The notes: generated by a model from the sequence alone, not told the origin. A stretch of DNA of 64,000 nt from Planctomycetota bacterium (GCA_014238415.1 JABABA010000018.1:23679-87678), one strand, 5' to 3'; numbered from the stretch's first letter, positions 12,001-19,243 are shown. Numbers and translations: made by a program.

Positions 12001-13070
12001 GTGGGCTCGTCAAGCCCATCCGCGATCCAGATAAGGGGCAGCAGGCCCAAGGCGCTGCCCGCCGGGATCGTCAACAGACCTCCACCCGGATCGGTGTAGT
12101 CCGTGCCCAGAATCGCCGTACCAGCTGCGCTGTAGGGCAAATTGAGGACAACGCCTGAAGGAGCGCTCATGATCACGCGGACGGAGGCATCCCCTTCGCT
12201 CTCAGTAGAGCTGGAAGCTGCATTTTGAAACTCTACAGTCGGAATAGGGTCGTCATTGATCAGTGTCAGGGTGTGCTGAAGAAGAGACCCCAGCTGAGCG
12301 TTGCTGACTGCCAGCAGATCGATCACCACATGCTCGTCATATTCATATAGAGCGTCCGACAAAATCGTCAGATCAAGATCCACCAGACTCTGCCCGGGAA
12401 GCAGAGTCAGACTGTCTGGACCATCGAAGTCCACACCACGAATCGCGCTTCCGGAGTACTGCACATCGACAGTGACCGGCAGTCCCGAGGCACTGGAAAG
12501 CTGCAGTCCAATCAATGCCGAAGAACTGGACTCCAGCACCGAAGAGCTACCGGCCTGGAATTCCAGACTGGGAGAGGTCTCCTGCTGAAAAGTGATTTGC
12601 AGGCCGTCACTGAAATTATTGAAGGGAGCCGGGCTGGAGTCGGTATAGGTTGCCTGAAAATACAATGTGGTCCCAATACCGACCGCAGCAAAGTGATTGG
12701 CAGTGAAGTCGGCCGCATGGACCAATTGATTGTTGGTGATGGGCTGAATCCCCGTACTCGCCGCGCTGGAAAAATTAACGCAGAGAGTCGTTCCATTGGG
12801 AAAGGTCGTACCCTGACCTCCGTTGGACCAGGCCGTGGCCACATAGAACTGGCCCGAAGTATTGGGAACCGGACCCGCCCGAAGCTCCAACTGATTCCCA
12901 AGAATGCCGCAGGCACCGTTGGAACTCATCAATGCAGGCTGGCCCAAGGAGGACGGAGCAGAACTACAAAAATTCGCCTCAGGACACTGGGCTGAAGCCA
13001 AATGACTGAAGATGACAGAACAGCCCGCTAGAAGCGCGAAGACGAGCTTGTCTTGAATTGAGCGGTACAT
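1..13070 (-). CDS. Giant secreted multi-domain protein, C-terminus beyond the window: signal peptide, ~20 Calx-beta-type repeats, then InlB-B-like/FN3-like/concanavalin-like modules
   Basis: Minus-strand frame starting at ATG 13070 (MYRSIQDKLVFALLAGCSVIFSHLASAQCPEANFC...). Frame spot-checked at 12.6, 9.24, 6.24 and 0-0.36 kb with no stop seen and consistent phase. Repeated HTVTLTDDDVAP-type motifs. Absent from the ORF track, apparently because it runs off the left edge. Confidence 0.88.
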   Translation of the reverse strand, partial: MYRSIQDKLVFALLAGCSVIFSHLASAQCPEANFCSSAPSSLGQPALMSSNGACGILGNQLELRAGPVPNTSGQFYVATAWSNGGQGTTFPNGTTLCVNFSSAASTGIQPITNNQLVHAADFTANHFAAVGIGTTLYFQATYTDSSPAPFNNFSDGLQITFQQETSPSLEFQAGSSSVLESSSSALIGLQLSSASGLPVTVDVQYSGSAIRGVDFDGPDSLTLLPGQSLVDLDLTILSDALYEYDEHVVIDLLAVSNAQLGSLLQHTLTLINDDPIPTVEFQNAASSSTESEGDASVRVIMSAPSGVVLNLPYSAAGTAILGTDYTDPGGGLLTIPAGSALGLLPLIWIADGLDEPTETVVLTLGAPVDGVLGSQVTHTLSLEDSDPQPTIGFVLGTSSHQEDVATVSVQIQLSAPSGFDVSVPFIVSGSAAQGPDFGVSSSPVLLPAGTTSAVIQVSIEDDLLDELDETVILTLGAATNAILSGSTVHVLTIVDDDLPPNVQFVQASSSELEGAPGDRVIELELTELSGLAVSVDLLMGGTAGVGDDYLAPAGTVHFPAGTLTAQAFVPILDDELDELDETIELSLVAPVNAILAPPMVHVHTILDDDATPTPGFVLSSSDMNEGQTAVVEVALTAVSGLDVPFTIGARGSALSGSDYVPLATSHVIPAGSLVLGIPVQVLSDGLYEGDESLDLSIPVGATPGSEGHAVLIHDQDAPPVVQFVAASSRTREDLGSVYVQVLLSGPSAFELNLSYALGGNAQQGLGGDYLDPGQGSLTIPALQTSAAIHLKILQDGLFEHPEDLALSLTDVSPGTLGPLAQHVLTLNDDDPKPLVAFVAAGGSYPEGAGIVDLDLVLLGPASFDIHVSYGLEGSLSEGLDFFNRSHGSIRIPAGQVSAVLQLELLDDALDELDEELVLSLLPGDDADLGELQDFLLVAVDDDAPPVISFVNATGSVSESAGDQLIEVALDVPSGLSVTGSVAVGGTATDGSDYTLASTSFTIPAGALTANLTLTPQGDSLDELDETVVLALSGISNASLGVPGVHTLTLVDDDLPPVVQFDLASSSVIEDPVTHPLSISLDTASGLDVTVPFTVGGTAVDPLDYGIDASPVVIPAGSLSVSVGLHVAEDLFDELDETVVVTLGVPGNATLGAQVSHISTILDDDLPPVVQFDLAGSTVLEGAGSHVVSISLDAVSGLDVTIPFTVSGTAIDPADYGIDASPVVIPAGAQSVLVNLSLVDDLLDEPDETIAVLLGAAVNAGLGVTQAHTVTLTDDDVAPTLAFVLGGSSAGEADGVQQIGFVLSAPSGQVVSADLVLSGSALEGQDYAPVAGTLSIPAGVAAGSLDVALIEDLRYEHTETLIIDLVNPQNGILGVLSQHTLTIADNDPLPVIEFDLAQSLAGEGNGQHFLQVSLNVVSGVDAVVSPVLGGTALDGDDYSLASPEVTIPAGQLGAQVVLNLVDDVLHEGDETVVLTLSNAVDATLGGSLTHMVTLADNDPAPTMSFELAASAASEAAGSHVIRVLLDAVSGLDAGAALLISGTATDGADYSGVPVTVLIPAGTASFEIPLVLLDDALDELDETLVLTLSAPVNTSLGLVDAHTLTLIDDDVTPSVGFDLPGSAVAEGIGSTSITLTLSAVSGLDVTVPLIVGGTATTPADYSGVPASVDILAGNLSASFDLFIVNDVLDEADETIELSMGALINALPGAQGTSATTISDDDEPPVVAFISPASAVDEAAGSTSIGLALDAPSGREIVLDIGVGGTATPLVDYSGVAATLVIPEGQVAATLDLDLIGDLLHELDETIVLTIQSADFASLGVPVEHTVTITDDDMPPVAEFAIGVSAVNEGDGIYNVLLDLNAPSGLEVRVPFVLSGTATDGLDFVLPQTEFVVPPGLVQASVQINLIDDLIDELVETLQLDLGPPINASLGLATAFLLDIGDNDDPPVVEFLSASSSVLEDGEASVLVTLGLFDALGAPAVSGKSVRVTFGSLGAALQGEDYTLSQNSPLEIPVGASTFDLVLSTIPDLIYENDEDVRLLLGVPTNATLGLTVEHIVTIQNDEVLPEVSFLLSASEAPEGVLSHTLDIQLSGLSSFDSQFDLGVSGSAELGLDYALSQQTGLVIPAGGLTSSVDLSGIDDGDFEGTEHAVVTLQNLLNCGLGLGASHDVSLLDDETPPSVEFALATSAGDEGTTSLLDLSLSAPASVPVTIDLAYAGPASGGDATEPLSATFPAFSTSAVVSIGLLADGLHELPEDLVVTLVATDTALPGLLAAHVLTINDLDPPPVLGFVLASQEVVEGDLVLRADVKLSVVSGRETIVSYSVSAASSADAGLDFSDSLSGGLITIPAGQIAGTILLQLHEDQLAEPSETLILDLDPALGASLDPLASSHEILIIDDDSSPVLDDEHFNVCGPLPPAPWAWVDATNQAADYSYEFVGAGSQDAGLVLSVAAGAHVPDPNDLPGRMSRSLGPGDFQWELRWDSDPSPLAGIHIQGMLLEVDALTFLRCDVYRAAAGPLLLLIGGSSVDISTAALPIQLRVTRSGSQWSFEWWDGLVWQLAPSLSLPTFDPTAVSLWAGNYSGAEEFSATADFLVNSPGGAPFTGDDGPLVDVTPTTLTRLINGAGQVVVSPQGTDLGGTPAVYQYWCQDPVSLTPIPDPGWLFDGWLVNNVPSVALPLDLVMDQDHLVDATFVLDTSPPVIENVVVESYLDRATVAWTTSKPAVCDVNYGIGAPTGASVASLGTVVHSVELSGLTRESSYLFQITATDAVGGAGDGIPFDGGFSTGSTVSDDFNQCDAPQQAWSLLDPNLLGSMSISGQGSDDAWLLIDVVGGADVYPDQGSIPMPPQVVRAINPVSFDHEIVWDSVPALVQQIQGVLYSDGTQNWVRADLSLSLSGLHLHVSGSDAFGGSHTLNAVIAPDTALLERVGLRIARDGDLWTVSWSLDGLLWTATTPFSLGLQPSQLGLYAGTAGGASAPSYTAAVDYVANVLDVPLVPEDGSISGAVAKTLFLSTTGLGQVDVQPQGVALGGSAWQYFCGEAIVLTATPEPLQVLSEWIVDGVSLGNANPLLIDMTVDHTIEAVFDADTTPPSISNVQVVAGLDGATLTWETSLPAGCVVNYGLDLTFGDFVSTPNGQFHTADLVGLADDSDYFFEIIATGLTGSSLPEPGQFETATRITEDFNLCGDLGAEWTFYDPQAAGAASSFVLQGAGTSDAHLVLSVPGGSVHNAWSNSAQMPARMRHSLRDTDFAHEFWWDSVPVANSQDQGVLYEQDDANFVRVDFYSNASGLFVYGKQIAGSPVGGGFNIQVVGSPSRLGLRVSRTADTWTVYYSTDNGITWLPTPGIEGPLAVNTLGLYVGNAGASPPTFDAHVDWIANSADAPIIGEDGEIAGSTLRTLTLATQGTGTGVISATPEGNLVGSNPSVYEYWCEPTVQVLAVPDPCSIFVGWTDPSLLNANPVSVELLSDLTLTAIFDLDPQIAVIGPVSIETFGTTARVTFSTDLPASVTLAYGLDANVDLGSQVGPGPQLEHEYVLTNLDPLTTYHYRLTGTDGCGHAMVPVIGSFDTGAIVKWTSADFNHPNLDQELWNLAAVARPGQMSVVGAGTGEALFNWEQSGGESLSPLAVPMLAPLVQFMSDADMDLELSITDVFNQPGVARGFEASNSVGDWVRFFAEHSLVNGDIEVRVVTHIAGFTTEIGAPTSIWSSGGADLVGLKLRVSRNVLSDTWQFSHSTDGTNFSLPVSAPADLIIDQAGPFVAATGLDPAALVSLQVDYIFDVLNPIDPEDGGVPVDLSAPWIYAVDAVASGETTISVDWGTEEASAGWIEYGITTALGTTTTVLSSSWTQSYTLNGLDPGTNYYLKVGARDQELVPNESFSDIYSVTTLPIGQGQPPVISVWNAVQVPGGYERRFGDLGTTQKWLNLQGRIEDLAGDVLTSEYRLNGGDWIDLKLGVASDAWAPYNPSSRLIHAGDYCIEIDSAPDANDFNSDDFGAIPGANLVEVHAVDDEGLESFVNIHFEWNASTTWPSVYSPDWSSVPIGGPPDSIVQLVDGQWTVGTNPVTGQLALENVTDGFDRLFMVGDASWVDYDIAFKVTVHGINVPKAYSPGSNVAAVGIGLRWNGHELHPWNSKRPRDVWHNTGAFIQYRWGINGSNPTEGWRLWHNDPAYLDSSGVEHGVSNQATDTSSEPPVTIEPDPVPMNIVGSTRTRVDGQSVYLLYAWPEGTLRPDDVTAVIAVPEYGFDRPPGDAAPRSGGALLLSHHATTSFDSVEATPYPDPSLLYHDDFEIYSLDESDPAFYTPAPWEFVGLTPTEDAGWSACFHAGSPLLPESDRELLPVLRNNTCLGLVLFHNNPSSP
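2400..5860 (-). repeat. Three ~1.17-kb modules (concanavalin-like + InlB-B-like YWC motif + FN3-like) in the giant CDS
   Basis: EYWCEP (~2790), QYFCGE (~3965) and QYWCQD (~5137) recur at ~1175-nt spacing, each followed by an FN3-like stretch (e.g. ISNVQVVAGLDGATLTWETSLPAGCVVNYGL) and preceded by W-rich LamG-like sequence. Confidence 0.7.
5860..12590 (-). repeat. Tandem array of ~20 Calx-beta-type repeats (~330-345 nt each) inside the giant CDS
   Basis: Recurring 'tcatcatc...gtgtg' (antisense of HT[VL]TL.[DN]DD) near 12250, 11905, 11580, 11240, 10920, 10575, 10240, 9910, 9575, 9240, 8905, 8575, 8245, 7910, 7580, 7240, 6890, 6560, 6230 and 5870. Confidence 0.85.
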
Positions 13071-13338
13071 CGGGTAAGGACACTGGCGAGGTGTGTGGAG
13101 AGTGCCCCAAGGGGCACGAGGCAGCCTGAGGAGCACCCCCTACAATAGGGTGCAGACAGGCCCCCATGGGCAACAGGGGATCCCGCCTGAACAGCCGTAA
13201 TTGTAGATAAATTCAGGAAATTGCATATAGCTCCTGAGGACGAAATCCAACTTTTTGACCCCCATGCAACCAAAAAGGTTCCCACAAGCCCAACAAGGCC
13301 GCTGTCAAAGCCGTCTGTCTGGTTCTCCGAGAAAGGTT

Positions 13339-14877
13339 TTAGTGGGGCAAATTCCTGGAAGGCCCTTTTCGAAGCCCCAGAAAAGCCAGCAGATCCGATA
13401 GGGCTGGCGGCTGCAGCCACCAGATCAGGACGCCATAGGACAGGACCCCAATCGCAATCTCAACCAGCAGGGAGGGAACTGGAGCCAGACTCGTGCCGAG
13501 CAGAGCATGCCCCCCCATCACCGCGACCACCATGCCAAGAGTGGCCAACATGATTGAAAGCAGCGGGCGCAATGCATCCGCAAGACTCATGTCCATCAGA
13601 TTCAAGGCCGTGCGCCACGCCCAGGGGGAGAGCAGCAACATGGTCACGGACGCTCCGCCGGCCATGATCGCTCCGAGTTCCACACCCTCGCGACCTCTGA
13701 AAGCAAGAACCAAAGCCCCTTGCACCAACAGGCAAGCCGCACTGGTTCCGAGGTTCACTCGCAACATCAGATCGGTTCTCTTGAGGGAAATGAAAACCGA
13801 ACCAACGCTTGAGAGAATCGTGAAGAGCAGAGCGTAGGGCAGCAAAGCCGCTATGACCCACCCTGCAGCAGCCCAATTGGGATTGTCCAGGACCAATACG
13901 AGCGCCGGCACAATCAAAGCAACGCCCACGAGCGCCGGGAATACTGCCAGCGCGGTCCCTCCTAGCCCACGGGAATAGAGACGTCTCATGGTTCCGATGT
14001 CATCCTGGACGCGTGCCAGGGCCGGCAGAAGGACCCCGCTGGCAATCGGCGCCAGCATGCGTGCTGGCCTCAGAATCATCCTGTGGGCGAATCCGTAGAT
14101 GCCGAGGGCCGCTTCCCCACCGAAGTGTGAAATCAGGACCCGATCCAAACGCTGAAGCGCATAGGTTCCAACCGAAGATCCGACCAGATTGAGCGAGAAG
14201 CTCGATACCTCACGAATGTACTTCATTCGAAAGGTGAACGACGGAGTCCACGCCCGTTGAGCCACCCACAAGGTCAGACTGCGCGCACCATAGGAGCCGA
14301 CCAATGCCCAGACAAGAAGTTCGGGTCCGGGGTAACGATGCAAGAACACGAGAACCACCAATCCATAGGTCAGTGAGTTGACGATCTCCCCGAGAGCCAC
14401 GCCACCAAAGTGCAAATCGCGCATCAGCAGCCGCGCATGGATACTTCCCAACGCAAACAGGGGAAAACTCCAGGCCAGAATTCGCAACAGCGGAGCTGCA
14501 TCCTCAGCACCAAGCATGACCGACAGTGGGACCGCAAAGAGGTAGGCCGCCCCACCCAGAAGCACGCTGATACCAAACTGCAGCCAAAACACCGTTGAAA
14601 CAAAACCAGCGGAAATCTCCTTGCGCTGAATCACCGCCTGACCGACTCCGGCATCCACCAGCACGTCCAAGAGCCCTCCCAATATCAGAGCCGCCTCGAA
14701 CACCCCCATGGCCGTCGGATCAAGGATCTTGACGATGTAGAGCAGAACCAACTGGCGTATCGCCATGGAAACCACCCTGCTGATGGACGTGAATCGGGCC
14801 GCAGAACGCAGTGAACCTGGACGAGCCGACATGGTCGGGCTCATCCTACGGTGCACCTTTCCAGCTGATGACAACAT
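13339..14877 (-). CDS. Oligosaccharide flippase / lipopolysaccharide biosynthesis protein (Wzx/MviN-like)
   Basis: 512 aa, multi-TM; ILDPTAMGVFEAALILGGLLDVLVDAGVGQAVIQRKE typical of polysaccharide_synt proteins. Confidence 0.85.
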   Translation of the reverse strand: MLSSAGKVHRRMSPTMSARPGSLRSAARFTSISRVVSMAIRQLVLLYIVKILDPTAMGVFEAALILGGLLDVLVDAGVGQAVIQRKEISAGFVSTVFWLQFGISVLLGGAAYLFAVPLSVMLGAEDAAPLLRILAWSFPLFALGSIHARLLMRDLHFGGVALGEIVNSLTYGLVVLVFLHRYPGPELLVWALVGSYGARSLTLWVAQRAWTPSFTFRMKYIREVSSFSLNLVGSSVGTYALQRLDRVLISHFGGEAALGIYGFAHRMILRPARMLAPIASGVLLPALARVQDDIGTMRRLYSRGLGGTALAVFPALVGVALIVPALVLVLDNPNWAAAGWVIAALLPYALLFTILSSVGSVFISLKRTDLMLRVNLGTSAACLLVQGALVLAFRGREGVELGAIMAGGASVTMLLLSPWAWRTALNLMDMSLADALRPLLSIMLATLGMVVAVMGGHALLGTSLAPVPSLLVEIAIGVLSYGVLIWWLQPPALSDLLAFLGLRKGPSRNLPH

Positions 14878-14911
14878 TCTCTAATTGAGGCACGAAGGGC
14901 ACACAAATTCG

Positions 14912-14953
14912 AACGGTCAGGACTTTGCTAGAAACGGTCAGGACTTTGCTAGA
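14912..14953. repeat. Perfect 21-bp direct tandem repeat, two copies (AACGGTCAGGACTTTGCTAGA)
   Basis: 14912-14932 and 14933-14953 are identical; in the divergent intergenic region between the flippase and the methyltransferase. Confidence 0.95.
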
Positions 14954-15018
14954 ATGAACTCTGCGACCCAGGAGGCCATGACTCCTCCCGAAGGGCCGTG
15001 CCGCTACCATCTCGCCCC

Positions 15019-16173
15019 ATGAGTTCCGAACCCAACACATCCCGCACGAGCACCGTCATGAGCCTCGCTGGGCTGCCCTCCCTGGCCTGCCTCCTATGGG
15101 ACAGCCCAGAGAGTGCCCGCGACTGCCCCCGAGGGAGCATTCGCCTGACCGAAGAGCCTGGCACCGGATTGCTCTACAACGCTGACTTTGATCCGCACCT
15201 GGTTGAATACCAGGAGGGGTACGAAAACTCTCTCAGCTTCAGTCACACCTTCAGTGGGTATCTGAAAGGCTACGCCAAGCAAGTGGTGAGCACTGCACCC
15301 TGCGATAGCCCGCGCATTGCTGAAATAGGCTGCGGCGATGCAGAGTTTCTTGTACATACGATCGAAGAAGGCGCGGCTGCAGGCCTGGGAATCGAACCCT
15401 CATGGAAACTGGATCGCGTCCCCGCCCTGGCTGATGGACGCGTCCAAATCCTTCCTGAGGCACTCGACTCCAACACAGCCTCCAAGCTACGCGCCTTCGA
15501 GCCAGACCTGGTGATTTCTCGACAAGTCCTGGAACACGCCACGGATCCGGTCGCCTTCCTGAACCTCATACGCGAGTCCCTCCTACCCAAGCCTGTGCCC
15601 TGCGTGATCGAAGTGCCCAGCGCAACCTTTATGTACAAGGGCGGGACTCCTTGGGAGGTTATCTACGAGCACCGCTCCTACTTCACCGAAGAATCCCTTG
15701 GCTTGATCATGGAGAAGGCGGGCTACGAAGTTACTGGAATGGAGACAACCTTCAACGGTCTTTTCATCTCGGCCACGGGTCTTCCAAATCCAAGCGTCAA
15801 GGTACGCCCCCAGTCAACTGATCCGGATGTCGCCCACTGGCGCGATGCCTGGAAGGAACGCCTGGAGACTTGGAAGAGAGACCTCAACCACCGCCGGCAA
15901 GAAGGGCAACGGGTGGCCCTCTGGGGCGCTGGAGCCCGGGGAATCATGTTCCTCAATCTCGTCGATCCTGATAATTTCATCGGGAAGACAATCGACCTGA
16001 ATCCACGCAAGTACGGCTATCACACAGCTGGGTCCGGACACGAGATCTCGCCCCCGAGCGACCTGGTGGCCTATCAGCCCCAGATGGTCATCATCATGAA
16101 TCCGGTCTACGAGGAAGAAATTCGCGCAGACCTGGCCAAACTCGGCTTGAAGCCGGAGATTTGCATCGCCTGA
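15019..16173 (+). CDS. Class I SAM-dependent methyltransferase with C-methyltransferase C-terminal domain
   Basis: IAEIGCGDAEFLVHTIEEGAAAGLGIEPS SAM motif; C-terminal ALWGAGARGIMFLNL and DLNPRKYGYHTAGSGHEI; start at 15019 preferred over 14998. Confidence 0.8.
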   Translation: MSSEPNTSRTSTVMSLAGLPSLACLLWDSPESARDCPRGSIRLTEEPGTGLLYNADFDPHLVEYQEGYENSLSFSHTFSGYLKGYAKQVVSTAPCDSPRIAEIGCGDAEFLVHTIEEGAAAGLGIEPSWKLDRVPALADGRVQILPEALDSNTASKLRAFEPDLVISRQVLEHATDPVAFLNLIRESLLPKPVPCVIEVPSATFMYKGGTPWEVIYEHRSYFTEESLGLIMEKAGYEVTGMETTFNGLFISATGLPNPSVKVRPQSTDPDVAHWRDAWKERLETWKRDLNHRRQEGQRVALWGAGARGIMFLNLVDPDNFIGKTIDLNPRKYGYHTAGSGHEISPPSDLVAYQPQMVIIMNPVYEEEIRADLAKLGLKPEICIA

Positions 16174-16182
16174 GTCAATCCT

Positions 16183-17418
16183 ATGCTGCACTGCCGCTTT
16201 TGCAACGCTCCCCTTGAGCACACCTTCGTGGACCTGGGATCAAGCCCACCCTGCGAGTCCTTCCTCACCGAAGAGGAACTCCATCAGGGAGAGACCTTCT
16301 ATCCTCTCCATGTGCGCGTTTGCTCCAAATGCCTTTTGGTTCAAATTCCAGAGTGCCTGCCCGCCACAGAGATCTTTGACGACTACGCCTACTTCAGTTC
16401 GTTTTCGGATAGCTGGCTGACCCATGCTTCAAATTATTGCGAGGCCATGATCAAGCGCTTTGACTTGAACCAGAACAACTTCGTTGTGGAACTCGCATCA
16501 AACGATGGCTACCTGTTACGCAACTTCGTGAAGGCAGGCGTCCCCTGCCTTGGGATAGAGCCTTCGGGCAATGTGGCCGAAGCAGCCAAGAAAGTCGGAG
16601 TCGAATCCCTGGTCAGGTTCTTCGGCATCGAAACGGCGAGTCAAGTTCACAAGGACCGAGGCCCTGCGGACCTGATCACCGCCAACAACGTGCTTGCCCA
16701 TGTGCCCGACATCAACGACTTTGTGGCTGGTGCCGCCCACTTGCTGTCCCCCAACGGAGTGATCACCTACGAGTTTCCCCACCTCTCGCGCCTGATCGAA
16801 GAATGTCAGTACGACACGATCTACCACGAACACTTTTCCTATCTCTCCCTGCTTACGGTCCAGACCATCGCGGCGGCTCACAATCTGACTGTCTTTGACG
16901 TGGAGGAATTGCCGTCCCACGGGGGCTCCCTGCGAGTCTTCCTGAAACACAAGCAGGCTAACCACGAACGACTGCCCAGCGTGGATGAAGTGCTTGCGGC
17001 AGAAGAGTCCATGGGACTGCACCACATCGATGGCTACCTCGGCTTTCAGCCCAGAGTCGAAGCGTCCAAGCGCTCAACTCTCAAATTTCTGATCGAAGCC
17101 AGGGAAAAGGGCGAGAGAATCGTGGCCTACGGAGCCCCTGGCAAGGGCAACACCCTGCTCAACTACTGTGGCATCAGAAGCGACCTGATCGAGTTTGCCG
17201 TGGACCGCAACCCCTACAAGCACGGGCGCTACACCCCTGGAACCCACATTCCAATCCACCCTGTGGAGGCCCTGGAAGACTTCAAGCCCGACTGGATAAT
17301 GATTCTTCCCTGGAATCTGCAACGGGAGATCACCGCCCAGCTAGCCCCTATGATGGCTCAGGGCACGCGCTTCGTCGTGCCCATCCCCACTATGACCGAG
17401 GTCAAACCCACAACATGA
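16183..17418 (+). CDS. Sugar C-methyltransferase family protein (N-terminal zinc-binding, SAM domain, C-terminal domain)
   Basis: CRFCNAPLEHTFVDLGSSPPCESFL...CSKCLLVQI zinc module; VVELASNDGYLLRNF; VAYGAPGKGNTLLNYCGI. Confidence 0.87.
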   Translation: MLHCRFCNAPLEHTFVDLGSSPPCESFLTEEELHQGETFYPLHVRVCSKCLLVQIPECLPATEIFDDYAYFSSFSDSWLTHASNYCEAMIKRFDLNQNNFVVELASNDGYLLRNFVKAGVPCLGIEPSGNVAEAAKKVGVESLVRFFGIETASQVHKDRGPADLITANNVLAHVPDINDFVAGAAHLLSPNGVITYEFPHLSRLIEECQYDTIYHEHFSYLSLLTVQTIAAAHNLTVFDVEELPSHGGSLRVFLKHKQANHERLPSVDEVLAAEESMGLHHIDGYLGFQPRVEASKRSTLKFLIEAREKGERIVAYGAPGKGNTLLNYCGIRSDLIEFAVDRNPYKHGRYTPGTHIPIHPVEALEDFKPDWIMILPWNLQREITAQLAPMMAQGTRFVVPIPTMTEVKPTT

Positions 17419-18191
17419 AAGTTGTCCTCTTCTGCGGCGGACTGGGTATGCGCCTGCGCGACTACTCTGACTCCATTCCCAAACCCATGGTCGAGATCGG
17501 CTACCGCCCGATCCTGTGGCACGTCATGAAGTACTACGCCTCCTTCGGGCACACCGACTTCATCCTCTGCCTTGGTTACAAAGCGGATGTGATCAAGCGC
17601 TACTTCGTCAACTACCAAGAGTTCATCTCCAATGACTTCGTACTAAAGGGCGACGACCAGCCCAAGATGCTGGCCTCAGATCTTGAAGACTGGAAGATCA
17701 CTTTTGTGGACACGGGCTATGACTCCTGCATCGGAGAACGCTTGCGCCGGGTGCGCAAGCACCTGGACGGAGAAGAGATGTTCCTGGCGAACTACAGCGA
17801 CAACCTGACAGACTTCCAGTTGCCAAAACTGGTCTCTGCAGTAGAGGACTCAGATGCAGTTGCCGGCTTCATCACCGTGCCGCCACCCATGAGTTTCCAC
17901 ATCACAGAAACAACTGAAGACGGCAAGGTCGCCAGAATTCTCGAAAGCAAGAAATCGGGCCTTTGGATCAACGGAGGTTGCTTCGCCCTTCGCAACGAGA
18001 TCTTCGATTCGATGCGGGAGGGGGAAGAGCTGGTGATCGAACCCTTCGCCCGACTGATCGAGGAGCAACGATTGATTTCCGTACAGCACACTGGCTTCTG
18101 GCAGAACATGGACACCTTCAAGGACCGTGTGATGCTCAACGAGATGCACGAACGTGGCAACGCCCCCTGGCAGGTCTGGGACAGGGCCTAG
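17415..18191 (+). CDS. Sugar nucleotidyltransferase, glucose-1-phosphate cytidylyltransferase-like
   Basis: MKVVLFCGGLGMRLRDYSDSIPKPMVEIGYRPILWHVMKYY; ATGA overlap with the upstream gene. Confidence 0.85.
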   Translation: MKVVLFCGGLGMRLRDYSDSIPKPMVEIGYRPILWHVMKYYASFGHTDFILCLGYKADVIKRYFVNYQEFISNDFVLKGDDQPKMLASDLEDWKITFVDTGYDSCIGERLRRVRKHLDGEEMFLANYSDNLTDFQLPKLVSAVEDSDAVAGFITVPPPMSFHITETTEDGKVARILESKKSGLWINGGCFALRNEIFDSMREGEELVIEPFARLIEEQRLISVQHTGFWQNMDTFKDRVMLNEMHERGNAPWQVWDRA

Positions 18192-19213
18192 CGCTCAGTC
18201 CAGCGCAATCCTTCGTCCAGGCGCTCTTCGGCTCTGTGCCTCAAGATCGTCTTGATTCGCAAGTAGCGCTCCGAGAGAAGATCCTCTTTGGTCAATCCCT
18301 CTGCCAGATAGGTATCCCGCAGTTGCTCAATGCCCTTCGCCACGGTCCACTGGGGCTTGAACCCGGGTAGCTCACGCTTGATCTTCTCAAAATTGACCCG
18401 GTAGTCGCGCTTGTCCGGACCGGCACCCTCCGCAAAACCCAGTTGACTGCCCTCGACAGCCTTGGCCACCATCTCGGCAACCTCACGGATGCGATAGTTC
18501 TCCTCGGTGATACCCACATTGAAGGCCTGATTGTGAATCGAATCGATGGGTGCTGCTAGAGCCGCCACCATGGCACGTCCAATGTCCTCCACATGCACCA
18601 GGGGTCGCCAGGGAGTGCCATCGGACTGCAATCGAACTTCGCCGGTGGTCAAGGCATATCCGGTCAGGTTGTTGACCACCAGGTCAATGCGCAGACTTGG
18701 AGATACCCCATAGGCAGTGGCGTTGCGCATATAGGTGGGCGAAAAGCCATCCCCTGCAAGCTCCATCAAGGCGCGCTCCACCTTGATCTTGGACTCCCCA
18801 TAGGGTGTCTGGGGATTCATGGCAGCATCTTCGGTCAGGATCGAGTCGCCACTCTTGCCGTAGAGGCTGCAGGAAGAACTGAACACAAAACGCTGCACGC
18901 CAGCCTTCTTTGCAGCCTGCGCGCAACGGACAGTTGCATCGCTGTTGATCTGATGGGTCAAGGCAGGATCCAGGTCCCCCAAGGCATCATTGGAGAGAGC
19001 CGCAAGGAACACAATCGCATCTATACCCTCCAGGTTCTCAGGTTTGAGATCGCGGATGTCCAGGGCGTGTTGCTCAATCGAAGGTGCCTCCAGAAACTGG
19101 CAACCATCAAAGAAGCCCGTATCCAAGCCCTTGACCTGGTGGCCGGCATCGAGCAAAAGGGGAATCAATACCTGGCCCACATAGCCAGAGTGTCCGGTGA
19201 CGAGTACGCGCAT
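18188..19213 (-). CDS. NAD-dependent epimerase/dehydratase (extended SDR)
   Basis: MRVLVTGHSGYVGQVLIPLLLDAGHQV Rossmann motif; SSSCSLYGKSGD...YGESKIKVE. Confidence 0.88.
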   Translation of the reverse strand: MRVLVTGHSGYVGQVLIPLLLDAGHQVKGLDTGFFDGCQFLEAPSIEQHALDIRDLKPENLEGIDAIVFLAALSNDALGDLDPALTHQINSDATVRCAQAAKKAGVQRFVFSSSCSLYGKSGDSILTEDAAMNPQTPYGESKIKVERALMELAGDGFSPTYMRNATAYGVSPSLRIDLVVNNLTGYALTTGEVRLQSDGTPWRPLVHVEDIGRAMVAALAAPIDSIHNQAFNVGITEENYRIREVAEMVAKAVEGSQLGFAEGAGPDKRDYRVNFEKIKRELPGFKPQWTVAKGIEQLRDTYLAEGLTKEDLLSERYLRIKTILRHRAEERLDEGLRWTER

Positions 19214-19243
19214 GGAGCTAGCGAGGAGGTAGTGAAAAGGTGT

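Noticed and set aside
5860-12590. Regular ~335-nt repeats considered as CRISPR or satellite DNA
   Set aside because: Unit length, in-frame coding and diverged DNA fit protein domain repeats; no short repeat/spacer pattern.
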